In this document: in pieces, positions 42,241 to 52,048 of the stretch | Layout: every line of letters starts with the position of its first letter | How positions within the stretch are numbered: position 1 is the stretch's first letter | NCBI GenBank assembly: GCA_005880695.1 | Contig: VBGR01000061.1 | Span: 1-64,000 of the forward strand | Source: Chloroflexota bacterium | Lineage (GTDB): Bacteria; Chloroflexota; Dormibacteria; Dormibacterales; Dormibacteraceae | Direction: 5' to 3' | Length of the DNA stretch: 64,000 nt | Notes under the pieces: model-generated | Told to the model about the DNA's origin: nothing | Databases searched by the model: none | What the model saw: only the letters and a program-made list of their open reading frames with translations | Made by a program: the position numbers and the translations under genes

Positions 42241-42738
42241 ATGCAAGAGCAAGCTTCCTCCGACATCGTCTCCTGGTTCACCGGGCGCCTCCCCGACGGG
42301 TGGTTCACCGGACCGCCCGAGATTTCAGCCGACCAGGACGAGATCCTGGTGGTCGGCACCCTTTCCGACGAAGGCCTGGCGGACGACGCTGCCCGCGAGG
42401 CCCGCATCACTCGCTTCCGCGAGGAGACCCGCGAGCAGCGCATGAAGATCGCCAACGAAGCCGAGCGGCGCTTCCGGCGCAAGGTCTCCTGGGGCGCCCA
42501 GGCGGGCCCGATGCGCAAGCTGTTCACCACCCTCAGCACACCCGTCATGACCCGCCTCCGCCAGCCCGGGCGAGCTGTGCTCGACACTCTGGTGGCCTCC
42601 GGCGTCGCGCGGTCGCGAAGTGAAGCACTGGCGTGGTGCGTGAAGCTCGTCGCCGAGCACCAGGCGGACTGGCTCAAGGACCTGAAGGAAGCCCTGGCCG
42701 GCGTCGAGAAGGCGCGCGCCAAGGGACCGCAGGCGTGA
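42241..42738 (+). CDS. Unknown protein, long paralogue of the 22.2-kb protein, with RHH-like C-terminus
   Basis: 165 aa. The N-terminal two thirds align with the protein at 22216-22530 (WFTGRLPDGWF, RITRFREETREQRMKIANEAE, VSWGAQAG). A C-terminal extension has VMTRLRQPGRAVLDTLVASGVARSRSEALAWCVKLV, resembling a ribbon-helix-helix-like pattern (R-S-x-A-L). I do not recognise the family. It is coupled to the HtrA-like gene by GTGA. Confidence 0.82.
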   Translation: MQEQASSDIVSWFTGRLPDGWFTGPPEISADQDEILVVGTLSDEGLADDAAREARITRFREETREQRMKIANEAERRFRRKVSWGAQAGPMRKLFTTLSTPVMTRLRQPGRAVLDTLVASGVARSRSEALAWCVKLVAEHQADWLKDLKEALAGVEKARAKGPQA

Positions 42739-43703
42739 TCGACCCGGCCGTCGACCCGATCGGAGGTACGACCGCCGAGGCTGAAGCGCTGGACGCCTAC
42801 TCCTCGCTCGTCGTCTCGGTCGCCAAGCAGCTCACGCCGTCGGTGGCCAGCCTCCGCCTCACAGCGGGCGGCGGCCGCCGGGGCAGTGGCTCTGGCGTCT
42901 CGGTGACGCCTGACGGTTATCTGCTCACCTCGGCGCACGTCGTCGATGGCTTCAAGGCAGGCCGGGCCGAGTTCATCGACGGGTCCGACCTCGCTTTCGA
43001 GGTGATCGGCAGCGACCCGCTCTCGGACCTGGCCGTCATCCGCGTCCGGGGCGAGGTGGCGCCGGCGGTGCTCGGCGACGCCGACCGACTCCAGGTCGGG
43101 CAGCTGGTGGTCGCCATCGGCAATCCGATGGGCTATGGAGGCTCGGTGACGGCCGGGGTGGTGAGCGGGCTGCACCGCTCGCTCTCGACCCGCCAGGGTT
43201 CGGCCAGCCGCATCGTCGAGAACGTGATCCAGACCGACGCGGCGCTCAACCCCGGCAACTCTGGGGGGGCGCTGGCGGACGGCCGGGCCCGGCTGATCGG
43301 CATCAACACGGCCGTGGCCGGCATGGGCCTCGGGCTGGCGGTGCCGATCAACGCGACCACGCTCAAGATCCTCGGTTCGCTCCTCCAGTCAGGCCGCGTC
43401 CGCCGCGGCTACCTGGGCGTGGCGGGCGGCCGCCGGCCGCTGCCTCGAGCGCTGGCCAGGGTCCTCGACCGCGAGGCGGGCGTTGAGATCCTGGAGGTCG
43501 TGGCCGGAAGTCCGGCGGAACGGGCCGGGCTCCACGTGGGGGACATCATCCTGGACCTTGACGGGCGGCCGATCCAGGGCGCTGGCGACCTGCAGCGGCT
43601 GATGGTCGACGAGATCATCGGCCGGGACCTCCCGGCCCGCATCATCCGGGGTGGCGAGTACCTGAACCTGACCCTGACGCCCGCGGAGCTACCCGCCCGC
43701 TGA
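42735..43703 (+). CDS. HtrA/DegP-like serine protease with PDZ domain
   Basis: 322 aa. Trypsin-like catalytic triad His68 (TSAHVV), Asp98 (SDLAVI), Ser176 (NPGNSGGAL), followed by a PDZ domain (about 225-315) with VVAGSPAERAGLHVGDIILDLDG. No signal peptide or TM helix is seen at the N-terminus, unusual for HtrA; it may act in the cytosol or be exported otherwise. The GTG start overlaps the upstream unknown gene. Confidence 0.9.
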   Translation: MIDPAVDPIGGTTAEAEALDAYSSLVVSVAKQLTPSVASLRLTAGGGRRGSGSGVSVTPDGYLLTSAHVVDGFKAGRAEFIDGSDLAFEVIGSDPLSDLAVIRVRGEVAPAVLGDADRLQVGQLVVAIGNPMGYGGSVTAGVVSGLHRSLSTRQGSASRIVENVIQTDAALNPGNSGGALADGRARLIGINTAVAGMGLGLAVPINATTLKILGSLLQSGRVRRGYLGVAGGRRPLPRALARVLDREAGVEILEVVAGSPAERAGLHVGDIILDLDGRPIQGAGDLQRLMVDEIIGRDLPARIIRGGEYLNLTLTPAELPAR

Positions 43704-43730
43704 GCTGAAACGGTTCGCTTTGTTCCAGAA

Positions 43731-43752
43731 CGGCGATCTCACAAGATCGCCG
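43731..43752. repeat. Perfect 9-bp hairpin upstream of the kinase gene
   Basis: CGGCGATCT at 43731-43739 and AGATCGCCG at 43744-43752 pair around CACA. It lies between the htrA-like stop and the kinase start and has no T-tract, so an operator or leader hairpin is as likely as a terminator. Confidence 0.5.
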
Positions 43753-43786
43753 GGTGGATTGGCGTTATCGTCTCGGAGCCAATCAG

Positions 43787-44731
43787 ATGATCCACCCGGG
43801 TTTGAAGGTAGGTCCCTACATGCTGCAGGGCCAGCTGGCGACCGGCGGCATGGGCGTCGTCTGGCGCGCCTGGCACGCCGAGCTCGACCGCGCGGTGGCG
43901 ATCAAGTTCCTGAGCGTCGGGCACGGCGCCAGCCGCGAGCGTTTCCGGCGCGAGGCGCGCGCCATCGCTCACATCCGTCACCCGAACGTGCTCACCGTGC
44001 ACGACTTCGGTGAGACGGGCGAACTCACGTATATGGTCGTCGACTTCCTGCCGGGCGGGACTCTGGCGCAGCACCTGCGAGAGCGCGGGCGGCCACCTGT
44101 CGCCGAGGCGCTCGCCCTCTTGAGCGGCCTCGCCGGCGCCCTGGACCACGCCCACGCCGAGGGCATCCTGCACCGTGATGTGAAGCCCTCCAACATCCTC
44201 CTGACGGATGAGGGCACACCGATCATCGCCGACTTCGGCCTGGCCAAGTTCCTGGGCTCGCCGAGCACGACGAGCAAGGGCATGACTTCCGGCACGCCTG
44301 CCTACATGGCGCCCGAGCAGATCCTCGACGAGGGCACGATGCCGGCCACCGACCAGTACGCGCTGGCCACCGTGGCGTATGAGCTGCTGACAGGGGTGGT
44401 GCCCTTTCAGGCCGACACCGTGTCCGAGGTGCTCCTCGCCCAGGTGCATGACGCGCCCATCAAGCCCTCGGAGGTGCGGCTCGGCTTGCCACCGGAGGTG
44501 GACGCCGTGATCCTGCGCGGCCTCGCCAAGCGGCCGGAGGAGCGCTGGCCGACCTGTGCCGCCTTCGTGCAGGCGCTGCGCGAGGCCTTCGTTCCCAGCG
44601 ATGCAGCGGTCATCACGACCCGGATGGCCGTGCCCAGGGAAGGTTTCTCCGCGCGCTTCGTTCTGGGGCCCGCGGTCGGCTGCCTGGTCGTCCTCCTGCT
44701 CTTCGCGGTGGCTCGCGTCCTGACCACCTGA
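43787..44731 (+). CDS. Hanks-type Ser/Thr protein kinase, C-terminal TM
   Basis: 314 aa. Gly-rich loop LATGGMGVVW, catalytic Lys in VAIKFL, HRDVKPSN, DFGLAKF and APE (YMAPEQ) are intact. A C-terminal helix (about 292-310) anchors it; there is no extracellular PASTA domain. ATG 43787 is preferred over ATG 43754. It likely works against the PP2C at 6.9 kb and FHA proteins. It follows the hairpin at 43731-43752. Confidence 0.92.
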   Translation: MIHPGLKVGPYMLQGQLATGGMGVVWRAWHAELDRAVAIKFLSVGHGASRERFRREARAIAHIRHPNVLTVHDFGETGELTYMVVDFLPGGTLAQHLRERGRPPVAEALALLSGLAGALDHAHAEGILHRDVKPSNILLTDEGTPIIADFGLAKFLGSPSTTSKGMTSGTPAYMAPEQILDEGTMPATDQYALATVAYELLTGVVPFQADTVSEVLLAQVHDAPIKPSEVRLGLPPEVDAVILRGLAKRPEERWPTCAAFVQALREAFVPSDAAVITTRMAVPREGFSARFVLGPAVGCLVVLLLFAVARVLTT

Positions 44732-44762
44732 CCGGCCAGGCGTACCGAGTACGCTCAGCGCA

Positions 44763-46301
44763 GTGTCTCGAGTCGTGGAGGTCGGTTCCGAAGGCCTCCG
44801 GGCCGAGGAGGTGCTCGCCGTCGCCCGGCACGGTGCGCGGGTGGTCATCGCGCCCGCGGCCCGCGAGGCGATGCGGGCGAGCCGAGACCTGGTCGAGGCG
44901 GCCGCCCGCTCGAGCGCTCCGGTCTACGGGGTCTCGACCGGCTTCGGCGCGCTGGCCGGCACTTCGATCCCGCCCGAGCGCCGCTCCGAGCTCCAGCACG
45001 CGCTGATCCGCTCCCACGCCGCGGGAATGGGGCCGGCGCTCGACGTCGAGATCGTGCGGGCGATGCTGCTGCTCCGCCTGCGGACCCTCGCCAGGGGATT
45101 CTCAGGGGTGCGGCCGGAGGTGGCGGACGCGGTCTCCGCCTTTCTCAATGCGGGTGTCACGCCCGTCGTGCCCGCGCACGGCTCCCTGGGGGCCAGCGGG
45201 GACCTGGCGCCGCTCGCCCACGCGGCCCTCTGCCTGCTCGGCGAAGGCGAGGCGACCGGACCGGCCGGGGCCAGACTTCGCGGCCAGGAGGCGCCCGCCG
45301 CGGCGGGCGTCCGGCCGCTCCGGCTCGAGACCAAGGAAGGTCTGGCGCTGGTGAACGGCACCGACGGCATGCTCGGCCTGCTGGTCCTCGCCTGCGCGGA
45401 CGCGCGCCTGCTCTTCCAGACGGCCGATGTCGCGGCCGCCTTGAGCGTCGAGGCGCTGCTCGGGACCGACCGCGTTTTTGCGGCCGAGATCCAGCAACTG
45501 CGGCCGCACCCGGGCCAGGCGGCGAGCGCCAGCAACTTGACGCGGCTCCTGGCGGGCTCCCCGATCGTGGCCTCCCACCGCGAGTCACAGCACGCGGTCC
45601 AGGACTCCTACTCGATGCGTTGCGCTCCCCAGGTCGTTGGGGCGGCCAGGGACACGCTCGCTTTTGCCGAAGAGGTTGCCGCCCGGGAGCTGGCGTCCGC
45701 GATCGACAACCCCAGCGTCCTGGCGGACGGCCGGATCGAGTCCAACGGCAATTTTCACGGCGCCCCACTCGGATTTGCTTGCGACTTTCTGGCCATCGCC
45801 TCGGCGGAGGTGGGTTCGATCGCCGAGCGCCGCGTCGACCGGCTGCTGGACCCGCACCGCAACGCCGGCCTGCCCGCCTTCCTGGCCGAGGAGCCAGGCG
45901 TCAACTCGGGCCTGATGATCGCGCAGTACACGGCGGCCGCCCTGGTGGCCGAGAACCGGCTCCTGGCCCAGCCTGCCAGCGTCGACTCGATCCCGACCTC
46001 GGGCATGCAGGAGGACCACGTGTCGATGGGCTGGGGAGCTGCAACGAAGCTCCGCGGGCTGCTGGGCAACTTGAGCCGGATCCTGGCGGTGGAGCTGGTC
46101 TGCGCAGCGCGGGCGTTGGACCTGCGGTCGCCCCTCGCACCGGCGCCGGCCACTGCCGCCGTGCGCGACCTGCTCCGCACGCGAGTGGCGGGCCCTGGGC
46201 CCGACCGGCCGCCGTCGGCGGAGCTGGAGGCGGCGGCCGAGCTGGTCCGCTCCGGCGCGGTGGTCGAGGCGGCCGCCTCCGTGATCGGAACCGTCGGATG
46301 A
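44763..46301 (+). CDS. hutH: Histidine ammonia-lyase
   Basis: 512 aa. The MIO-forming Ala-Ser-Gly is at 144-146 in GSLGASGDLAPLAH, and Tyr55 is in YGVSTGFG. It deaminates histidine to urocanate, the first step of histidine use. The GTG start is 31 nt after the kinase stop. It overlaps hutI by ATGA. Confidence 0.96.
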   Translation: MSRVVEVGSEGLRAEEVLAVARHGARVVIAPAAREAMRASRDLVEAAARSSAPVYGVSTGFGALAGTSIPPERRSELQHALIRSHAAGMGPALDVEIVRAMLLLRLRTLARGFSGVRPEVADAVSAFLNAGVTPVVPAHGSLGASGDLAPLAHAALCLLGEGEATGPAGARLRGQEAPAAAGVRPLRLETKEGLALVNGTDGMLGLLVLACADARLLFQTADVAAALSVEALLGTDRVFAAEIQQLRPHPGQAASASNLTRLLAGSPIVASHRESQHAVQDSYSMRCAPQVVGAARDTLAFAEEVAARELASAIDNPSVLADGRIESNGNFHGAPLGFACDFLAIASAEVGSIAERRVDRLLDPHRNAGLPAFLAEEPGVNSGLMIAQYTAAALVAENRLLAQPASVDSIPTSGMQEDHVSMGWGAATKLRGLLGNLSRILAVELVCAARALDLRSPLAPAPATAAVRDLLRTRVAGPGPDRPPSAELEAAAELVRSGAVVEAAASVIGTVG

Positions 46302-47482
46302 GCCTCGTCCTGCGCAACGCCGGCCGGCTCGTCACCTGCGATCAGGAACTGGGCGAGGGCCCGCTCGGCGTGATCCGGGGCGGCGCCTTGGTGGCTGAGA
46401 AGGGCAGGATCACCTGGGTGGGCAGGGACCGCGACGCGAAGTCACCCCGGGGCGCTACGGAGCTGGACGCCGAGGGTGCGGCGGTGCTGCCGGGACTGGT
46501 CGACTGCCACACCCACCTCGTCTTCGCCGGTGACCGGGCCGAGGAGTTCGGCGCCCGCATGCGGGGAGAGCCCTACAAGGCGGGCGGCATCCGCACCACG
46601 GTGGCCGCGACTCGCGCTGCGGGAGACCAGGAGCTGACCGCCCTGGCCCTTGCCCGCCTGGACCGCTTCCTGGGGTTCGGCGTCACCACAGTCGAAGCCA
46701 AGACGGGGTACGGCCTGACCGAAGCCGAGGAGCTGCGATTGCTCCGGATCACGGCTGCCCTGGAGCACCCGGTAAACGTCGTTCCGACGCTCTTAGCCGC
46801 CCACGTCATCCCTCCCGAAAGTGACGCAGCGACGTGGATTGACGCGGTCTGTGAACGCGTCATACCGGCGGCCCGAAAACTGGCCGAGTTCAGCGACGTC
46901 TGGTGCGAGCCCAACGGCGCTTTCGACGTCGAGCAGTCGCGTCGGGTGCTGGAAGCGAGTCGCAGCGCCGGCCTCGGTCTCAAAGTCCACGCCGAGCAGC
47001 TGGGTCCCGGCGGAGGAGCAGCTCTGGCGGCTGAGATGGGCGCGACCTCAGCCGACCACCTGGAGCACGTGACGCCGGCCGACGCCTACGCCCTGGCCGA
47101 CGCGGGCACCGTCGGCGTCCTCATGCCGGGCGCCTCGATGCTGACCGCGGCGCCCTATGCGCCGGCGCGGATGCTGATCGAACGGGGAGTCCGCTTGGCG
47201 CTCTCGACCGACTTCAATCCGGGCACCTCTTACACGGAGAACCTGCAGCTGATGGTGGCACTCGGCTGTGGGCTCCTGAAGCTGACGCCGGAGGAGGCGC
47301 TGCTGGGGGTGACGCGCAACGCGGCGGCCGCGATCGGCCGCGAGGACCGGTGCGGGCGCTTGAAGCCGGGGCTCGAAGCTGCCTTCGTCGTCCTGGACAG
47401 CCGGAGCGAGGTCGACGTCGCCTACCACTACGGCGTCAACCTGGCGGCGACCGTCGTGAGGGGCGGGGAGGTCGCCGCTTGA
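46298..47482 (+). CDS. hutI: Imidazolonepropionase
   Basis: 394-aa amidohydrolase: zinc motif [33 protein letters not shown] and STDFNPG. It opens the imidazolone ring to N-formimidoylglutamate. It overlaps hutH by ATGA and hutU by TTGA, giving order H-I-U. Confidence 0.96.
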   Translation: MSLVLRNAGRLVTCDQELGEGPLGVIRGGALVAEKGRITWVGRDRDAKSPRGATELDAEGAAVLPGLVDCHTHLVFAGDRAEEFGARMRGEPYKAGGIRTTVAATRAAGDQELTALALARLDRFLGFGVTTVEAKTGYGLTEAEELRLLRITAALEHPVNVVPTLLAAHVIPPESDAATWIDAVCERVIPAARKLAEFSDVWCEPNGAFDVEQSRRVLEASRSAGLGLKVHAEQLGPGGGAALAAEMGATSADHLEHVTPADAYALADAGTVGVLMPGASMLTAAPYAPARMLIERGVRLALSTDFNPGTSYTENLQLMVALGCGLLKLTPEEALLGVTRNAAAAIGREDRCGRLKPGLEAAFVVLDSRSEVDVAYHYGVNLAATVVRGGEVAA

Positions 47483-49134
47483 AGCGCACGATCCGAGCGG
47501 CCCGCGGGACCGAGCTTTCCTGCCAGGGCTGGCCCCAGGAGGCGGCCCTCCGCATGCTGATGAACAACCTCGACCCGGAGGTGGCCGAGCGGCCGGAGGA
47601 CCTCGTGGTCTACGGCGGGACGGGCAAGGCGGCCCGGAACTGGGAGTGCTTCGACGCGATCGTCGAGTCGCTCCGGAGGCTGGCTTCCGTAGAGACGCTG
47701 CTGGTCCAGTCGGGCAAGCCCGTGGCCGTCTTCCGGACCCATGAGCTGGCTCCCAGGGTCCTGATCTCGAACAGCATGCTGGTGCCCAAGTGGGCAGATT
47801 GGGACACGTTCCGGGAGCTGGAACGGGCGGGCCTGACCATGTACGGCCAGATGACCGCGGGCTCCTGGATCTACATCGGGACGCAGGGCATCCTGCAAGG
47901 CACCTTCGAGACGCTGGCGGAGCTGGCGAGCCGCCACTTTGGCGGGACTTTGAAGGGCCGGGTCGTGCTCACCGCCGGGCTCGGCGGCATGGGCGGCGCC
48001 CAGCCGCTGGCGGTGACCATGAGCGGGGGCGTCGCCCTGGTGGTCGAGGTCGACCGGGCGCGCATCGAAAGGCGGCTGGAAACCCGCTACCTGGACCGCG
48101 CGACAGACGACCTGGACGAGGCGCTGCGGCTGGTCGAGGCGGCCCGAGCCGCCGGCGAGGCGCTCTCGGTCGGGCTGGCGGGGAATGCCGCCGACGTCCA
48201 CGTCGAGCTTCGCCGGCGCGGTTTCCAGCCGGACGTGGTCACCGACCAGACGTCGGCGCACGACCCACTCGGCGGTTACGTGCCGGTGGACCTTTCTCTG
48301 GAGGAGGCGGCGGAGCTCCGGGAGCGCAACCCGGGTGAGTACGTGCGCCGGGCGCAGGCCTCGATGGCGGAGCAGGTCGGCGCCATGCTCGAGTTCAAGG
48401 CGGCCGGCGCGGTGGTCTTCGACTACGGCAACAACCTGCGGGCGGGCGCCGAGGCGGGCGGCAGCGAGCACGCCTATGACTACCCGGGCTTCGTGCCTGC
48501 CTTCATCCGACCGATGTTCTGCGAGGGCAAAGGACCCTTCCGCTGGGTCGCGCTGTCCGGCGACCCGGCCGACATCCGGGCCACCGACCAGGCTGTGCTC
48601 GATCTTTTCCCCGAGAACGAGCGGCTCCAGCGCTGGATCCGCATGGCCCAGGAGCGCGTCCAGTTCCAGGGCCTGCCCGCCCGCATCTGCTGGCTTGGCT
48701 ACGGCGAACGCGACCGCGCGGGCCTGGCGTTCAACGAGCTAGTGAGGGCCGGCCGCGTGAAGGCGCCGATCGTGATCGGGCGCGACCACCTCGACGCCGG
48801 CAGCGTGGCCTCGCCTTACCGGGAGACCGAGGCCATGGCCGACGGGTCCGATGCGATCGCCGACTGGCCGATCCTGAACGCCCTGGTCAACGTCGCTGCC
48901 GGCGCCCATTGGGTCTCCGTGCACCACGGCGGCGGCGTCGGCATCGGCTACTCGATCCACGCCGGGATGGTGGTGGTGGCGGACGGCAGCGAGGAGGCCG
49001 CCGGCCGGCTGCAGCGCGTGCTCACGACCGATCCGGGGATGGGCGTGGTCCGCCACGCCGACGCCGGCTACGAGTCAGCTGCCGAGGTGGCCAGACAGCG
49101 CCGAGTCGACATGCCCATGCTCAAGCAGAAATAA
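47479..49134 (+). CDS. hutU: Urocanate hydratase
   Basis: 551 aa, normal length for HutU. NAD-binding region [12 protein letters not shown] near 50-61, [14 protein letters not shown] near 170, and [15 protein letters not shown] at the end. It converts urocanate to imidazolonepropionate. TTG 47479 overlaps the hutI stop; conserved sequence begins right after it. Its stop overlaps the convergent hutF stop. Confidence 0.96.
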   Translation: MKRTIRAARGTELSCQGWPQEAALRMLMNNLDPEVAERPEDLVVYGGTGKAARNWECFDAIVESLRRLASVETLLVQSGKPVAVFRTHELAPRVLISNSMLVPKWADWDTFRELERAGLTMYGQMTAGSWIYIGTQGILQGTFETLAELASRHFGGTLKGRVVLTAGLGGMGGAQPLAVTMSGGVALVVEVDRARIERRLETRYLDRATDDLDEALRLVEAARAAGEALSVGLAGNAADVHVELRRRGFQPDVVTDQTSAHDPLGGYVPVDLSLEEAAELRERNPGEYVRRAQASMAEQVGAMLEFKAAGAVVFDYGNNLRAGAEAGGSEHAYDYPGFVPAFIRPMFCEGKGPFRWVALSGDPADIRATDQAVLDLFPENERLQRWIRMAQERVQFQGLPARICWLGYGERDRAGLAFNELVRAGRVKAPIVIGRDHLDAGSVASPYRETEAMADGSDAIADWPILNALVNVAAGAHWVSVHHGGGVGIGYSIHAGMVVVADGSEEAAGRLQRVLTTDPGMGVVRHADAGYESAAEVARQRRVDMPMLKQK

Positions 49135-50476
49135 CAGCCGCGAGGGCCCGGGCGACGGCTTCATTCAGGAGCGCCGCCACGTCGCCGAGCGCCAGATGGC
49201 GCCCGTCGGCCACGATCTCGCGGCCGCCCACGACCAGGTCGCGGACGTCGGCGCCCGTGGCCGCGTAGACCGCCTGTGCCGGGAGATCGTCCGGCTTCCA
49301 GCCGGCCAGCCGGACCGAGTCGAGGCCCAGGTGCACGAAGTCGGCCAGGCGGCCGGGCTCGAGGCGGCCCGAATCCCAGCCCAGGGCCGCCATCCCGTTC
49401 TGGGCGAGCGCCGCCAGCAGGTCCTCAGTGCGATGGCGCCCGCGCTTGCCGCCGGCCAGCCGCTCGTCGAGCTCGACGGCGCGCGCCTCCTCGAACGGGT
49501 CGATGACGGCCTGGCTGTCGCTGCCGACGCAAAGCGGGGAGCCGGCGCTCGCCAGCGCCGCCGCCGGGCCGACGCCGTCGGCCAGATCCCGCTCGGTGGT
49601 GGGGCAGAGGCAGACGGTGGACCGGGTGCCGCCGAGCAGCGCGATGTCGGCCTCCGACAGGTGGGTGGCGTGGACGGCGGTGAAGCGGCGGCCGAGCGCC
49701 CCCGCCTGGTCAAGCAACGCCGCCGGAGTCAGCCCCGTGGCCACCAGGGAGTCGCGGTTCTCGGCCGGCTGTTCGGAGACGTGCGCATGCAGCGGCGCCT
49801 CCTCGGCGGCAGCCCAGCTGACCACCTCGGCCATCCCTGCCGGATCCACGGCCCGCACGCTGTGAATCGCGGCGCCGACGCGCAGGCCGGGCCTGCGGCG
49901 AAGACGGCTCACGCGCTCGGCCCAGGCCGCCGCGGAGCCGTCTCCGAAGCGGAGCTGGACGCCCTCCAGCGAGCGACCGTCGAGCCCGCCCTGCAGGTAG
50001 CAGGCGTCGAGCAGGGTGAGCCGGAGGCCCGCAGCTGCAGCGGCGGCGATGAGCGCCTCGCTCATCGCATTGGGATCGCTGTAAGGCTTGCCGCCCGGAC
50101 CGTGGTGCAGGTAGTGGAACTCGCCCGCGGCGCAGTAGCCCGCCAGCGCCATCTCGCCGTAGGCGGCGCGGGCGAGGTCGAAGAGCAGGTCGGGGTCAAG
50201 CGCCCCGGCCAGGCTGTACATCAGCTCGCGCCAGGTCCAGAAGTCGCCCAGGCCGGTTTCCGAGCGGCCCCGGAGCGCCCGCTGGAAGGCGTGGGAGTGT
50301 GCGTTGCCGAGGCCTGGCAGCACCAGGCCGGGCAGGCGGCGGGCGCCCGCCGGCGGCTCCGATCCGGCCCGGATGGTGACGAGGCGGTCTCCCTCGGCCT
50401 CGATCAGCACCTTCTGCCGTAGGCCCTCGGGCAGCCAGGCGTGCTCCGCGTGCCAGGCGGAAGCAGTCGCCGTCAG
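49121..50476 (-). CDS. hutF: Formimidoylglutamate deiminase, apparent CTG start
   Basis: 451-aa amidohydrolase: [35 protein letters not shown] and GSDSQ zinc/catalytic motifs. HutF yields N-formylglutamate and ammonia; HutG is not in the window. The family N-terminus [12 protein letters not shown] is encoded upstream of the first GTG (50410) and fits CTG 50476, which overlaps the DUF3052 stop as CTGA. It is the last gene of the purine operon, convergent with hutU. Confidence 0.9.
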   Translation of the reverse strand: MTATASAWHAEHAWLPEGLRQKVLIEAEGDRLVTIRAGSEPPAGARRLPGLVLPGLGNAHSHAFQRALRGRSETGLGDFWTWRELMYSLAGALDPDLLFDLARAAYGEMALAGYCAAGEFHYLHHGPGGKPYSDPNAMSEALIAAAAAAGLRLTLLDACYLQGGLDGRSLEGVQLRFGDGSAAAWAERVSRLRRRPGLRVGAAIHSVRAVDPAGMAEVVSWAAAEEAPLHAHVSEQPAENRDSLVATGLTPAALLDQAGALGRRFTAVHATHLSEADIALLGGTRSTVCLCPTTERDLADGVGPAAALASAGSPLCVGSDSQAVIDPFEEARAVELDERLAGGKRGRHRTEDLLAALAQNGMAALGWDSGRLEPGRLADFVHLGLDSVRLAGWKPDDLPAQAVYAATGADVRDLVVGGREIVADGRHLALGDVAALLNEAVARALAAVISA

Positions 50477-50835
50477 CGGTTCACCAGCCTGATCACGAAC
50501 TGGAGCCCCGACCAGCGCCCGTCGATCGCGGCCACCTTGTTGTCGACCAGGCCGCTCGGCAGGATGACGTCGCGGAGCACGTTCTCGGTGATGTCGGTCT
50601 CGATCTTGGAGCCGCGCTTCGGCCAGCCGATCCAGAGCCGCGCGTTGGGCTCCATCAGCTTGCGTAGCTCTGGCAGCTCGGAGGCGACGTCGCGCCAGTG
50701 GGTCGCGAAGAAGACGATCACGTCGTAGGGCCCTTCCAGCGGCTGCTCGACGCCGGCCGCCAGCACGGCCACCCTGGAACCGTCCTTGATGCCCAGCTTC
50801 TGGCCGAGCGGAGTGCCGGAGTAACCGGCGGTCAC
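50473..50835 (-). CDS. DUF3052-family protein
   Basis: 120 aa: AGYSGTPLGQKLGIKDGSRVAVL, then YDVIVFFATHWRD and RLWIGWPKRGS, which match DUF3052. The family has no established biochemistry. GTG 50835 overlaps the uricase stop by GTGA, and its own stop overlaps the CTG of hutF, placing it inside a purine/histidine catabolic operon. A regulatory or accessory role is inferred. Confidence 0.82.
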   Translation of the reverse strand: MTAGYSGTPLGQKLGIKDGSRVAVLAAGVEQPLEGPYDVIVFFATHWRDVASELPELRKLMEPNARLWIGWPKRGSKIETDITENVLRDVILPSGLVDNKVAAIDGRWSGLQFVIRLVNR

Positions 50836-51638
50836 CGGCTGATCGTCAAGCCGATCAGGCCGTGGGCCGGCTTGGGGTCGCTGTAGACCCGCCGCCGGGG
50901 GTCGGCCTCGGAGACCGCGGAGGTGTCCCAGAGCCGGTTCTGCGCCGAGAAGGAGACCTCGGAGAGCTGCGGGTGGCGGTCCAACAGCCGGATCCCGAAC
51001 TCGTTCAGGAGGTGCTGGATCGACCTGCTGACGAAGCTGTCGAACACCGCGCACACGTCCGACCTGACCTCCTCTGGAAAGACCGGCCGTCCGCGCTCCG
51101 CGTAGCGCCAGTGAACGTCCAGGTAGACGTAAAGCGGCCGGTCCTCGCGTTCCGGCAATGTCGTGTACTCGTCCCTGGCGAACTCGGCGAAGGCGCTGCC
51201 CGTGAGCTTCACGAGGCGAAGGTCGACGGCACCCGCGCGGAGGTCGCGGACGCCGTCGCGCCCGATGTCCATGTCGATCGTGCCGTGCCAGTCCCGCCCG
51301 GGCCCCTCGAGAAGCTTGTCGCTCTGTTCGACGAAGGTGAGGTCGCGCTCCCGGATGCGCAGCCATTCCATGTCCGGGTAGGTGTCCAGGAAGCGCCGGC
51401 CGACGTGCTCGCACCAGCCCTCGTGGGTCTCCCCGCTGTAGTCCAGCAGCGCCGCGTAGACGAAGTTCTTCATCGTGTCGGTGGCGACGACGTTGCGGTT
51501 ATCGCCCTCTGTGTACGCCGCCAGGAACGTCTCGCCGAACACTTCGACCGTGATCTCGGTCCCGAAGAGTGGACTCGCGCCGCCATAAGCGCGGTAGCAC
51601 CGGATGCCGGCCTTGCCGTAGCGGATGGAGCGCTTCAG
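50832..51638 (-). CDS. Urate oxidase (uricase), apparent CTG start
   Basis: 268 aa. The catalytic Lys is in RYGKAGIRCY (about residue 9), Thr in ATDTMKN, and His in the C-terminal half. It oxidises urate to 5-hydroxyisourate. The first canonical start (GTG, 51542) excludes RYGKAG. In frame, a stop lies four codons above CTG 51638, so CTG is the best start; it overlaps the OHCU decarboxylase stop as CTGA. Confidence 0.92.
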   Translation of the reverse strand: MKRSIRYGKAGIRCYRAYGGASPLFGTEITVEVFGETFLAAYTEGDNRNVVATDTMKNFVYAALLDYSGETHEGWCEHVGRRFLDTYPDMEWLRIRERDLTFVEQSDKLLEGPGRDWHGTIDMDIGRDGVRDLRAGAVDLRLVKLTGSAFAEFARDEYTTLPEREDRPLYVYLDVHWRYAERGRPVFPEEVRSDVCAVFDSFVSRSIQHLLNEFGIRLLDRHPQLSEVSFSAQNRLWDTSAVSEADPRRRVYSDPKPAHGLIGLTISR

Positions 51639-52048
51639 CGCAGCCGGTCCTCAGCGATGTCGACGACCGCCTCAAGCCCCGTCCGGAGCTCTTCCGGACG
51701 GCCGTTCCGCATCCGGTCCTTCAGCACCTGCGCGATCTCCGACTTCGGCCGGCCCTGCACGAAAATCACGAAGCGGAAGCCGAACTTTGCTTCGTATTCG
51801 GCGTTGAGCCGGTCGAGCTCGGGCAAGCGCTCGCCTCCCTGCTCGTTGAGCGAGAGGGCGGAAAGCCGCGCCGGGTCCTCGCCGATTCGCGGATGGGCGT
51901 TCAGAGTTGCGATCTGGTCGGCCTCGCTAAGCGTGGCGGCCAGCTCTCGAGCTCGCCCGATCATTGCCGCGCCTGACGCGAACGGCGCCTCCGCGCGGAG
52001 CCTGCGGGCGAGCGGCGTGGATCCCTCGAAGAGCCGCTCAACTTCCAC
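51635..52048 (-). CDS. OHCU decarboxylase
   Basis: 137 aa of the UraD family: LFEGSTPLARRL, FASGAAMIGRARELAATLSEADQIATLNAHPRIGE with the catalytic His of HPRIG, and the FVIFVQGRPKSEIAQVLKDRM region. It converts OHCU to S-allantoin. From GTG 52048 the N-terminus is about 15 residues shorter than usual. It overlaps the HIU hydrolase by 11 nt. Confidence 0.9.
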   Translation of the reverse strand: MEVERLFEGSTPLARRLRAEAPFASGAAMIGRARELAATLSEADQIATLNAHPRIGEDPARLSALSLNEQGGERLPELDRLNAEYEAKFGFRFVIFVQGRPKSEIAQVLKDRMRNGRPEELRTGLEAVVDIAEDRLR

